A DNA stretch of 64,000 bases from a virus, in IMG/VR virus record IMGVR_UViG_3300021505_000001, positions 1 to 64,000 of that record; one strand, written 5' to 3'. Positions 34,514-42,703 of the stretch are shown here, one piece after another (the stretch's first letter is position 1; every line of letters starts with the position of its first letter). The notes beneath the pieces were generated by a model that was given only the letters and a program-made list of their open reading frames with translations, did no database searches and was not told the origin of the DNA. Made by a program: the position numbers and the translations under genes.

Positions 34514-35546
34514 TCTTTTTAGAAGCCCTTAAATTATTTTCATGTAAATAAAAAATGGGGTTTTCAGATACATAAGTTCCTGCTATTTTATCATAACTAG
34601 GTGTTTTTTTGCCTTCCCTCAAATTTTTTAATGTTTCCTCAACTGCTTTCATAGTTGACCCAGTAGTACTTGAATCATCAAGCAGGAAGTATTTAGCCTT
34701 AGCTATATCAGTAAATTTATTGAAATCACCATTTAAATATTTTTCTGTGAATCTTTCTTGAATATAATTTTCACGTAAATGAAAAGGAAATTTTTTTATT
34801 TGAAATTCTTTTTCACCAAGAGTTACCACTTTAATATCATGTGAGATTCTTGCTTTTAGATCATGTAAAGCTTGATACTTTTTTGGGTATCTTTTTTTAT
34901 TGGTTTTTTCAATTTCATTATTTATTTTTTCTAATTGTTTTTTGCGCCAAGCATTTATGCTGTCAGATAAATTTTTAGCAGTTTTACCCAATAATGTATT
35001 TTTAGATGTTTTCCCTTTTGTAACAGGAGGTAGTATAATATAATGGGAATCTGTTAATAATTCATGGAACCTTGGGTTTTCAAAGAATCCTTTTAATAAT
35101 TTGTTTGTATAGAAGTCTGTTAGTTTTTTGGGGGGAGAATCTTTTTCACGAGCAAGGATTTTTGTAATACTTTTATCATATTTATTGATTGTAACAACAT
35201 AGCTGTTTTTTATTTTTGAAAAAGAATAGAAAGGATTTAGGTGGGTTCCTACCTTTCTGGTAGCATCTTCCATCATACTCTTAAAAGTAATATCCTCTAC
35301 TTTTTTGGAAGTTGTTTTCTTTTTAGGGAGTATTTTGTTTATAAATTCATTTGGTTTCACGAGAGTTTTTTGAAACCATACAGATTTTTTGTAGCGGGGG
35401 TCTTTTGCTATATGAGGTAAGATTTTAGGGACTAATCTTGTTTTATCCCCTTTTTTCTCAAGGAAACGACTATGAAGGAGAGATGGAATCAACAAATTTC
35501 TTCCAGTTGTTAAATACTTTTTCTTTGTCCAAATTTTCACTGTCAT
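34503..35546 (-). CDS. Protein with phosphoribosyltransferase-like domain
   Basis: A 347-residue, Lys-rich protein. Residues ~285-300 carry AKYFLLDDSSTTGSTMKAV, which matches the PRPP-binding loop of type I phosphoribosyltransferases (two acidic residues followed by S/T-T-G-S-T). The first ~200 residues are basic and unassigned. The annotated ATG lies inside the upstream SLOG gene with a weak ribosome binding site; a TTG at ~35489 just before that gene's stop is an alternative start. It overlaps or abuts the SLOG gene, so the two are very likely co-expressed. Substrate is unknown: nucleotide, NAD or ADP-ribose related chemistry is possible. Confidence 0.62.
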   Translation of the reverse strand: MTVKIWTKKKYLTTGRNLLIPSLLHSRFLEKKGDKTRLVPKILPHIAKDPRYKKSVWFQKTLVKPNEFINKILPKKKTTSKKVEDITFKSMMEDATRKVGTHLNPFYSFSKIKNSYVVTINKYDKSITKILAREKDSPPKKLTDFYTNKLLKGFFENPRFHELLTDSHYIILPPVTKGKTSKNTLLGKTAKNLSDSINAWRKKQLEKINNEIEKTNKKRYPKKYQALHDLKARISHDIKVVTLGEKEFQIKKFPFHLRENYIQERFTEKYLNGDFNKFTDIAKAKYFLLDDSSTTGSTMKAVEETLKNLREGKKTPSYDKIAGTYVSENPIFYLHENNLRASKKIKK

Positions 35547-35970
35547 TGTTTATAATAGCCCCCATAATAGGGATATTTTTTTTCTCTGCTTTTTTAATAG
35601 TATCCCAAGTTCCTGAACTCGAAGATTTTGGAAAAGCCACGATAACATCTGAAGTATCAACAATTTTTGTATTTCTAATTGGTCCAGCGGCTCTACCAAT
35701 GTTTTTCCAATCAGCATTTATTACATACATAGGTAATTTTATTTCAGAAGCCCATCTTTCAGCCATAGAATCCACACCTTTAGCTCCACCACTAACTATA
35801 GCTATATTTTCTTTGTCTAACATAAAAGCTTCCCTTACAGCTAAGTAAACAGCAGAAAGTATACTATCAAACTCTTTAAAATTATTCCAACTACGAGACC
35901 CTGAAACACCAATAAAGAAAAATTTATCTTTATCTTTAGGAACTTTATTGAGAAGCTCTATTTTTTTCAT
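35470..35970 (-). CDS. SLOG-family (YspA/DUF2493-like) nucleotide-binding protein
   Basis: A 166-residue Rossmann-like protein: VSGSRSW (22-28), VSGGAKGVDSMAERWA (~59-74), RNTKIVDTSDVIVAF (~97-111) and the GTWDTIKKA helix (~119-127). These are the glycine-rich and acidic signatures of the SLOG superfamily (DprA, LOG, YspA), which bind nucleotides or nucleotide-derived ligands and are common in signalling and conflict systems. AAGGAG precedes the ATG at 35970. It overlaps the phosphoribosyltransferase-like gene. Ligand sensing or sequestration is a reasonable role; direct function is not known. Confidence 0.78.
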   Translation of the reverse strand: MKKIELLNKVPKDKDKFFFIGVSGSRSWNNFKEFDSILSAVYLAVREAFMLDKENIAIVSGGAKGVDSMAERWASEIKLPMYVINADWKNIGRAAGPIRNTKIVDTSDVIVAFPKSSSSGTWDTIKKAEKKNIPIMGAIINNDSENLDKEKVFNNWKKFVDSISPS

Positions 35971-36024
35971 AAGTAAACTCCTTTTTAGTATTTTAGATAA
36001 ATATACTATAAAGTTTTAAGTTTA

Positions 36025-39000
36025 TCAAGTAAGAAATTCAATAACAGTTTCAGGGACATTAAAGTATTTGTAAATCAATAATGGTGTTCCACCGAGAGAT
36101 TTTATGTCTACAAGACTAGTTATTCTGGAAGAGGGTGTTAATATATTTGAAGTTAATTCTCCATCAATTTGTAAATCATAAGAATTTCTTTCATAAGTTT
36201 CAAATAAAGCTTCTATTTCTCCATCACTTAAAGGACGGTTATAGAGTCTCATTTCATCAAATCTACCACGAAAAAAAGGCAATTCATTCCCAGTAGCATT
36301 TCCTTTTCCAATCCATAATGACGAAGATGAATTTCGTGTAAAGTAAGCATTTGTACTAATCTTTAATGTACCATCAATGTATAGATAAGTAGCATCATTG
36401 TTTACTTGTTTATATACAACATGATGCCATCCATCACCTTTAAATTCAGAAGATAATACATCATTATTCTGTATATTTTTTACAAGTAAGTTATAACCAT
36501 CAAAATCATTACCAAATTTAAATTCAAGACTATTATCAAAATAACAGATATGTCTTGGATGAGTTATATTCTCTGAAACATTTGTTATATTAAACCAAAA
36601 TGATATTGTGTAGTCTGTATTCCTGTTACCAAAGATATTCATAGGAATTTCAGCCCATGATGTATCCCCATCAAATGCTATAGCTTGATATGGATGATAA
36701 TTTTTATCTGCGCAAGACCATGTTCCATAAGAGGTTCCATGCATTTTATTTCCAGATGAATCTACCATACTACCATTTGAAAAATGATATAAACCATCTA
36801 ATCCAAAGTAAAGATAGTATTTTGGAAAAACAGTTTGTATATCTACATCACTAAAATTAGCTATTTTCAGATAAAGGATTTGCGGTTCTTCAGGAGGAAT
36901 ACTTGTAATTTTTACTTCTATATATTTTCCATCCCATTCATCTATACTTCTTGGGTAGGAGTTATCTGTATTAATGGGAATAGTTTCATACATTTCAAGA
37001 GTATTTTGATTAAATACTCTGAAAGGTATTTTAGAAAAAATAGATGTTACTTCTTCAACATCTATTTGTATTTCAGCATCTTCTATCACTTTGGAACTGA
37101 GATTGATAATTTTTAGTTTATACATAGGTATATTAAGTGGTAAATCATAACTACTTATAGAAGGAGATGGGTTTGAATCTTCATATAAAAATGTTCTAAC
37201 AGTACTATTTGGTGGTACAGTAGGAAGTTTTACAACGGTGAATGGAATATATGTAGGATTCACTTTATATACTGGTTCAATTGAAGCACCACTATTCCCT
37301 GTCATAGTTGATGGGTCGGTAAAGTTACCAACAGTTAAAGTAATTAATTCACTGCTATTTGCAGGTATATTGGGCACTATTAATCTGGCTTTATTTGTAT
37401 CCCAATCATCTATGGAATCTGTTAATTCACCATTAGATGTTATTCCAGCTATTTCAACAGTGTTGCTATTAGAATCAACAGCAGAATATTCTACACCAAC
37501 GTTAGCTATATTTACATCAACAATATAATTTGTTAAAGCTGATGAATTATCATTAAAAACTTCAATAGTAAAAGATTGATAATCAGTAACTATTTGATGA
37601 TTAGAGTTTATATCATGTCCTATATATGCCCAATCAAGTAAGTTTGTTTTTTCATAGTCGTTATAACAATTAAATTGGTTTTGTTTATCAGTATAATTTC
37701 TGTAAGTAGATAGAATTATTGATAAATTTTCATATAAATGGATTTCATCATTTTTGTAAGTATATACACTTCCATAAGTATCAAAATCAGGAATATTACC
37801 AGCAACATCCAAACAAAACATTATCAGTTCAGATGAACGTTTAATGTCACCAGGAAGATTGTAGGGTTTAAATACAGCAGGTATTGTTCCTATTAAATCA
37901 TATTTTCTAACGGTAACAGCTTCAGTTTCCTGAGAATGGGCAGGTACTAATTTACCTGTACTATCCATCATAGATACATTATTTGAAAGGGATAAAGTAG
38001 TATGTAAAGATGTAATAGCCCCCCATTTAGTTATTTTTTCATCGTCAAATATAGGATAGATTTGTATTTCTGAAACAATTAAAGGCTTTTTAAAAGAAAT
38101 AATAGTGGTTCCTTGTTTTTGTTTCTTTATAATAGTTGTTGAATTGCCAATATTTTCAAGAACATCAACATTAACAGAATTAGTTTCGTCAAAATATGTA
38201 GTTATTATTCTTTCAGAAGCATAAAAAAATCCATTGCCATCTTTTATAGTTAACACCAGTTTTGTAGGTAAGTTATCCTCAGTAAAATCATTACTAAGAA
38301 AAGAAGGATATTCAGTTATTTCAATACTATCAATTTGTCTATTATTATAAGTAAATGTTATATTTGAATAAATTGGGTAACTCGGATCATATTCAACTCC
38401 AAATAACTGATTAGAAGGATAAGGAAGTGTTTTATCATTAAGAAGATTATTGACATCATTGAATCCATTTAAGGCATTTTTACAAGTAACCATTTTGGGT
38501 TTAACATTGTAGTACATTTTTTTAAAATCAAAATCAAAAAGATTATTTCCTTGTCTAGCTAAAATTGCTACAGGAAGATAATAATTTAGAAATAATAAGG
38601 AGGTTTGTATATTTTCAATATTATCAGGAAAAACAACAAAGTTTTCTTCTGAGCTTATTTCTTCCACATTATTATATAATGATGTATAAGCTACCATAGA
38701 TAAATTGTTGACTATGTCATCAACAATTAAATTTGTCCAAGAATCTCCTTCATTGTGTTTTACATAACCTTTTACTCCATCACCACCTGTTGTTTCTTCA
38801 TGCCTTATTATAAGTGGATAGTAACCTTTTTCTAAATCGATTGAACCACTTGCAGGATTGCTTAGAAAGCCCCCACTACCATATTTAGATGCTACAACCT
38901 GTCCATTAACTTCTATTTCGCATGCATCATTTCCGTTTATACCAAAGTACCAAGTTCCTGATAAAGGAATATATATTATACAGAAAAACATAGTACAGTA

Positions 39001-39597
39001 ATTATCCATAAAATTTGTTGGGAAAATATGAGTGCTATCTGTAATACCCATGGTATAGATATTATTAAAATCGAAACATTCGAGCATTTCTGTATGATTG
39101 TTTGGATGATTTTCTAATTTATTATGGCATATTAATGCAAAAAATCCTTCAGGAGCAACAATCATATCTTTATAATATGATAAATCATTGAAATTAATAG
39201 AAAAATAATATTCACTTGTCCCAGCAGATAAATCATTGCCAGTAAGAGTTGTTATAGTTGAAAAGCGTCCAAGTGGTTTTCCAATTCTTTTGGATATAGG
39301 TTCAAGAGATTTTAAGTCAGGGGTAACAAATACTGATTGGATAAGACTATCTTCTTGACTTTCATATATTTGAACAAATGATGGGGAATCTTCTTTATCA
39401 GTTCCTTTTGTTTTATTGAGATGTTCTGTTTCTCTAATTGGGACTATAACTAAATCATGGTCAACTATATTTGGCATTTTAGCTATAATTTCGATATCGC
39501 ACAGATTTATTTGACGTGTATGACTTCTGATATCAATATCAAACCCTCTTAATTCTGAGATAGTTAATTTAATTCCAGAGCTATATATTATTGACAT
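36025..39597 (-). CDS. Large tail-fibre/adhesin protein with LamG-like domain
   Basis: A 1190-residue virion protein. Residues ~200-290 (GTWYFGINGNDACEIEVNG ... YYPLIIRHEE) resemble a PA14-like sugar-binding module; two segments around 660-740 and 810-910 resemble DUF2341-type repeats; residues ~925-1150 form a LamG/concanavalin-like jelly roll (DGLYHF, GDTSWAEIP, DGWHHVVYKQ, GRFDEMRLYNRPLSDGEI). Such modules bind cell-surface glycans. It is probably a receptor-binding fibre or tail-tip protein. Its start overlaps closely with the preceding gene (5-base gap) in the leftward late operon. Confidence 0.75.
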   Translation of the reverse strand: MSIIYSSGIKLTISELRGFDIDIRSHTRQINLCDIEIIAKMPNIVDHDLVIVPIRETEHLNKTKGTDKEDSPSFVQIYESQEDSLIQSVFVTPDLKSLEPISKRIGKPLGRFSTITTLTGNDLSAGTSEYYFSINFNDLSYYKDMIVAPEGFFALICHNKLENHPNNHTEMLECFDFNNIYTMGITDSTHIFPTNFMDNYCTMFFCIIYIPLSGTWYFGINGNDACEIEVNGQVVASKYGSGGFLSNPASGSIDLEKGYYPLIIRHEETTGGDGVKGYVKHNEGDSWTNLIVDDIVNNLSMVAYTSLYNNVEEISSEENFVVFPDNIENIQTSLLFLNYYLPVAILARQGNNLFDFDFKKMYYNVKPKMVTCKNALNGFNDVNNLLNDKTLPYPSNQLFGVEYDPSYPIYSNITFTYNNRQIDSIEITEYPSFLSNDFTEDNLPTKLVLTIKDGNGFFYASERIITTYFDETNSVNVDVLENIGNSTTIIKKQKQGTTIISFKKPLIVSEIQIYPIFDDEKITKWGAITSLHTTLSLSNNVSMMDSTGKLVPAHSQETEAVTVRKYDLIGTIPAVFKPYNLPGDIKRSSELIMFCLDVAGNIPDFDTYGSVYTYKNDEIHLYENLSIILSTYRNYTDKQNQFNCYNDYEKTNLLDWAYIGHDINSNHQIVTDYQSFTIEVFNDNSSALTNYIVDVNIANVGVEYSAVDSNSNTVEIAGITSNGELTDSIDDWDTNKARLIVPNIPANSSELITLTVGNFTDPSTMTGNSGASIEPVYKVNPTYIPFTVVKLPTVPPNSTVRTFLYEDSNPSPSISSYDLPLNIPMYKLKIINLSSKVIEDAEIQIDVEEVTSIFSKIPFRVFNQNTLEMYETIPINTDNSYPRSIDEWDGKYIEVKITSIPPEEPQILYLKIANFSDVDIQTVFPKYYLYFGLDGLYHFSNGSMVDSSGNKMHGTSYGTWSCADKNYHPYQAIAFDGDTSWAEIPMNIFGNRNTDYTISFWFNITNVSENITHPRHICYFDNSLEFKFGNDFDGYNLLVKNIQNNDVLSSEFKGDGWHHVVYKQVNNDATYLYIDGTLKISTNAYFTRNSSSSLWIGKGNATGNELPFFRGRFDEMRLYNRPLSDGEIEALFETYERNSYDLQIDGELTSNILTPSSRITSLVDIKSLGGTPLLIYKYFNVPETVIEFLT

Positions 39598-39602
39598 TAT
39601 GA

Positions 39603-40490
39603 TTATTCCTCACTATTTTCGTTTTCTTTATTATCAGCAGAGTACATTTCTTCTATATAATTACTGATAGATGTAGATTCCATTTCTGAGTGTACTAATC
39701 CATACACACCACCAACAAGATTTAGTGCCATAGTCAAATATTGGTTGTAATCATAATCTTCTGAAATACCTTCTACATATAAAGGTTCTGCCATTTCACC
39801 AACAATTGTATTAAAATACCTAACTTCTTGTTTTGTATAACCTGTTTTTTTACAAGTATATAAGATTTTATTCCATGAAGGTTTATCAGAAAAATTTACA
39901 TAGAAACTATTTCCAAAACGGTTAATGTTTACTCCAGGAAATGGAAATAATGTTTGTAGCATTGCTATGACAGGAGTTCCAGCTTTGACATTAAGTTCAT
40001 AGACATGGTAATTTAAAACAGCGGGTATTTCCACTTTAAGTTTTAATTCATCAAAAATTTCTTTTACTGTCCATCCTTCTGCTCCATAGACATCATCTGT
40101 AGGGCGTACTTTTATTTGTAAATCAGGTTCATTTATAGAAGGTATTATTGCTTTTGGCATTAGAATATGACTGTATACAGCTAAGAGTCCATTGGGAATA
40201 GATCGAAACGAAAAAGATTTATTAATACGAACATAACTATCCATTTCTGATTTAACGAGATAAGTAATGCTTTGTTTTGTTACTAAATCTTGTTCTGAAA
40301 CAATAGATACTTCATTTTCTCCACCATTTGGTAGTGAGTTTCCGTAGAATGGGAGAAGCCAATCAACTCCAGAACGTATTTCTTCATATAAGGATTCACC
40401 TTGAGCTAAAACAACTGTAATTTGAACAGAGCCATCCTGTCTTTTTGATAGTTTTAATTTTTGAATTCTTTCTTTGTCAAAAACAGCCAC
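39603..40490 (-). CDS. Virion-associated hypothetical protein
   Basis: A 295-residue protein starting at GTG (40490) with GAGGGGG upstream. It is a mixed beta-rich protein; text such as PAVLNYHVYELNVKAGTPV suggests baseplate or tail wedge character, but no family is recognised. Acidic C terminus. It sits between two virion-type genes in the leftward late operon. Confidence 0.68.
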   Translation of the reverse strand: MAVFDKERIQKLKLSKRQDGSVQITVVLAQGESLYEEIRSGVDWLLPFYGNSLPNGGENEVSIVSEQDLVTKQSITYLVKSEMDSYVRINKSFSFRSIPNGLLAVYSHILMPKAIIPSINEPDLQIKVRPTDDVYGAEGWTVKEIFDELKLKVEIPAVLNYHVYELNVKAGTPVIAMLQTLFPFPGVNINRFGNSFYVNFSDKPSWNKILYTCKKTGYTKQEVRYFNTIVGEMAEPLYVEGISEDYDYNQYLTMALNLVGGVYGLVHSEMESTSISNYIEEMYSADNKENENSEE

Positions 40491-40506
40491 AAATCATTCC
40501 CCCTCT

Positions 40507-40866
40507 TTATTCTTTATCTACTTTTATTTTCCATAAACCGAATAGATTTTGTCTATTGGTTGGCTTATAACGAGTTTCATTAAATATAAATCTATCAGAC
40601 ATTTTGACTTCTGGTAAATCTGTATCTTGTATATAAAAGTACATTTGTTGTTGAGTAGTTATATTATTGTTAGAAGAAACAATTTCTGGTTGTTCGCTAT
40701 AAATGCATGGCACAACTATTTCTTCATTATAGTCCTCTTCTGTAACCGGATCAAATGGGTTAGTAGATTGTTGAGAATCTATACGTATTACAGTAACAAG
40801 TGGATTCTCCTCTATTGCTCTCAATTTTGGAAAAACTTTGTCTAAAATTGAACGAATACTTTGCAT
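40507..40866 (-). CDS. Small virion-associated hypothetical protein
   Basis: A 119-residue protein, beta-rich, with a phrase MSDRFIFNETRYKPTN typical of phage head-tail connector or neck proteins. Not firmly recognised. AAGGAA precedes the ATG at 40866; the gene follows a long structured intergenic region (40867-41085) and a terminator, so it may start from its own promoter. Confidence 0.65.
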   Translation of the reverse strand: MQSIRSILDKVFPKLRAIEENPLVTVIRIDSQQSTNPFDPVTEEDYNEEIVVPCIYSEQPEIVSSNNNITTQQQMYFYIQDTDLPEVKMSDRFIFNETRYKPTNRQNLFGLWKIKVDKE

Positions 40867-40922
40867 TTTTATTTTATTCCTTGTAAATGGTTTATTTTTT
40901 AAATGTTTTCATATAAAATAAA

Positions 40923-41005
40923 AAAACCCTACTATTCAGAGCTATAGATAGAGGGCAATCCCCCAAAGGGGGATTGTCATATCTACAGATAAATAGTAGG
41001 GTTTT
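40923..41005 (-). terminator. Branched terminator with 14-bp closing stem
   Basis: AAAACCCTACTATT (40923-40936) and AATAGTAGGGTTTT (40992-41005) pair perfectly. Inside is a 9-bp hairpin CAATCCCCC/GGGGGATTG with an AAA loop (40956-40976) and two weak 4-bp hairpins, so the leftward transcript would form a multi-branched structure ending in TTTTTTTATTTT. It probably ends the fibre gene unit at 41086; the branched inside is unusual for a simple terminator. Confidence 0.75.
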
Positions 41006-41006
41006 A

Positions 41007-41078
41007 TGGTGGACATATCCACCAGTAAAAATAATGAGGGACGTATCCTCCAGTAAAAGATGGGAGACGTATCTCCCA
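41007..41078 (-). repeat. Array of three related hairpins with constant loop and variable stem
   Basis: Three units start at 41007, 41035 and 41061. Each has the plan TGGNGG-ACRTAT-CCNCCA-GTAAAA (plus strand); the stems differ in base pairs while the loop ACRTAT and the tail GTAAAA stay constant. Copies 1 and 3 have perfect 6-bp stems (TGGTGG/CCACCA and TGGGAG/CTCCCA). Copy 2 is imperfect. The array lies 3' of the fibre gene stop at 41086 and just before the branched terminator. Confidence 0.75.
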
Positions 41079-41085
41079 GTAAAAA

Positions 41086-42162
41086 CTAAAAAAGTCCTAT
41101 AAATTCCACAATTCCTAAAAATTGGTCTTTTGTATTTCCTTTTTTATAGATAGAACCCCTTCTGTAAAAAATAGCTTCTTCAGAAAATTCAGTAACAATA
41201 TTTTTAGTAACATGTCTCATACGAGCTTTCCATGTTCCTCTAGTATAAGATAGAATACCAATATAAAATTGGTTAGATGCTGAAAGCTGTTTTGGGACAT
41301 TGCGGTATTTAACACCTAAAGTTTTATTTCTCTTATGTTTTCCGTAGTGCCATAATTCTACACACCAACCATTAGTTTGACTTAATTTAAAGTTGCCTAT
41401 ATTTATTACTTCAAATGCATTTGCATAGTATTTATTTACTGTAAATTGGTAAGTTCCATTGTAAGATTTATAAGTAATAGAATATGCATTATCTTCAGTG
41501 AGGTAAGATAAGGAATCTAAATATCCATTCCAAATAATATTATTATCATCATAATGAAAACGTCTGACTATTTTTGTATTATTAACAGGATGATTATCAT
41601 TTCTTGTTAATCCTAATGAAGGGACAAAATCATTTTTGTATTCATAGTAGTATACATCAAATACATCTGAAGAATTAAAAGAGGTAATAATTTCAAGGCT
41701 TTCTCTAACATAATCTGAGGTTCCTGCATAGTTGTGGTTTGGTTTTTTGTAATCTGTTCCAGGAGTAAGAAGAGTATTATTTTTGAATACAAATACAAAT
41801 GTGAATTCATCCAAACCAGTTATGTTTGGTGGAGTATAATAAAAGAAATCTAATTTTAAATAATATTTTTTTGCATTAGAATATTTTATATCAGCACCAG
41901 TTTGTTTTGAGTGATACCATTTTATATTTTCAGATTTAATCCAATTATCAGGGCTATTGGATGGTGAATTTGATAAATCTCCTTCATCTGTAGGATTTAT
42001 AGTTATCCCCGGTTTAACTTGGTAGCTTCTTCCATTCCATATAACTTCATCAAAGGCATTATAGGTTTTAGTCTCATCAAAGATACCTATAGGGGATGCC
42101 ATATTGGCTCCAGTAATATCATTTATACATATTTGTCTCCCACGAATTTGAGTTTTACCCAT
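41086..42162 (-). CDS. Tail-fibre protein with carbohydrate-binding-like N-terminal module
   Basis: A 358-residue fibre protein. Residues ~24-78 (IGIFDETKTYNAFDEVIWNGRSYQ ... WIKSE) resemble a CBM5/12 chitin-binding-type module and match the N-terminal part of the 491-residue fibre at 42704-44179. The remainder is beta-rich with no match. The shared N terminus suggests that both proteins attach to the same site or partner. AGGA precedes the ATG at 42162. Confidence 0.7.
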   Translation of the reverse strand: MGKTQIRGRQICINDITGANMASPIGIFDETKTYNAFDEVIWNGRSYQVKPGITINPTDEGDLSNSPSNSPDNWIKSENIKWYHSKQTGADIKYSNAKKYYLKLDFFYYTPPNITGLDEFTFVFVFKNNTLLTPGTDYKKPNHNYAGTSDYVRESLEIITSFNSSDVFDVYYYEYKNDFVPSLGLTRNDNHPVNNTKIVRRFHYDDNNIIWNGYLDSLSYLTEDNAYSITYKSYNGTYQFTVNKYYANAFEVINIGNFKLSQTNGWCVELWHYGKHKRNKTLGVKYRNVPKQLSASNQFYIGILSYTRGTWKARMRHVTKNIVTEFSEEAIFYRRGSIYKKGNTKDQFLGIVEFIGLF

Positions 42163-42174
42163 TGTGTAAAAATC

Positions 42175-42693
42175 CTATATAATGTCATCTAAATCTTTTT
42201 TAGTTTTAGCATTTAATATTGCAAGGTATTTGGTTTTTGTTTCATTAAAAGTTATAACACCATATTCTATTATTTCATTTAATAGTGTTTCAATTTCATC
42301 AGCAGTCATTGTTAAGGTTTTTCCATCTTCATATAAAGAAATATCAAATGTTGCAATATTATTTGTTCTCATCCAACGAATAAGCTTTGTATAATCATCT
42401 AAATTTTCTCTTTGACAAGGGAAAGTATTATCAAATGTTTCAGAATAGTAACCTTCCTTATGTTTATTCTTACGGTAATAACGTAATAGATTCAGTTTAT
42501 GTTGGCGGTATTCTTCAATTTTGAACTTTAATTGTCCATCTGTTTTATCAACATAGTAAAAATCTGAACTGTCTGTTGTTATATCAGTGGTATCTTCAAC
42601 TTCTATTACATCCATTTCTTTGGCTAAATTTTCTGGTTCTGTACTAGATATATCAAATACCCTTCCATTATCTTTGTAGTATATTATAAACAT
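42175..42693 (-). CDS. Tail-fibre assembly-like protein
   Basis: A 172-residue protein. An N-terminal beta part is followed by a helical C-terminal part (PCQRENLDDYTKLIRWMR ... MTADEIETLLNEIIEYG) that resembles DUF4376-type domains of tail-fibre assembly chaperones and fibre-end proteins. Position directly between two fibre genes supports the role. AGGAAA precedes the ATG at 42693. Confidence 0.6.
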   Translation of the reverse strand: MFIIYYKDNGRVFDISSTEPENLAKEMDVIEVEDTTDITTDSSDFYYVDKTDGQLKFKIEEYRQHKLNLLRYYRKNKHKEGYYSETFDNTFPCQRENLDDYTKLIRWMRTNNIATFDISLYEDGKTLTMTADEIETLLNEIIEYGVITFNETKTKYLAILNAKTKKDLDDII

Positions 42694-42703
42694 ATTTTAT
42701 TTC

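Noticed and set aside
41086-42162. Read-through of the fibre gene into the hairpin array as protein repeats
   Set aside because: The TAG is followed by a frame that continues without a family match, and the pattern of changes keeps base pairing rather than residues.
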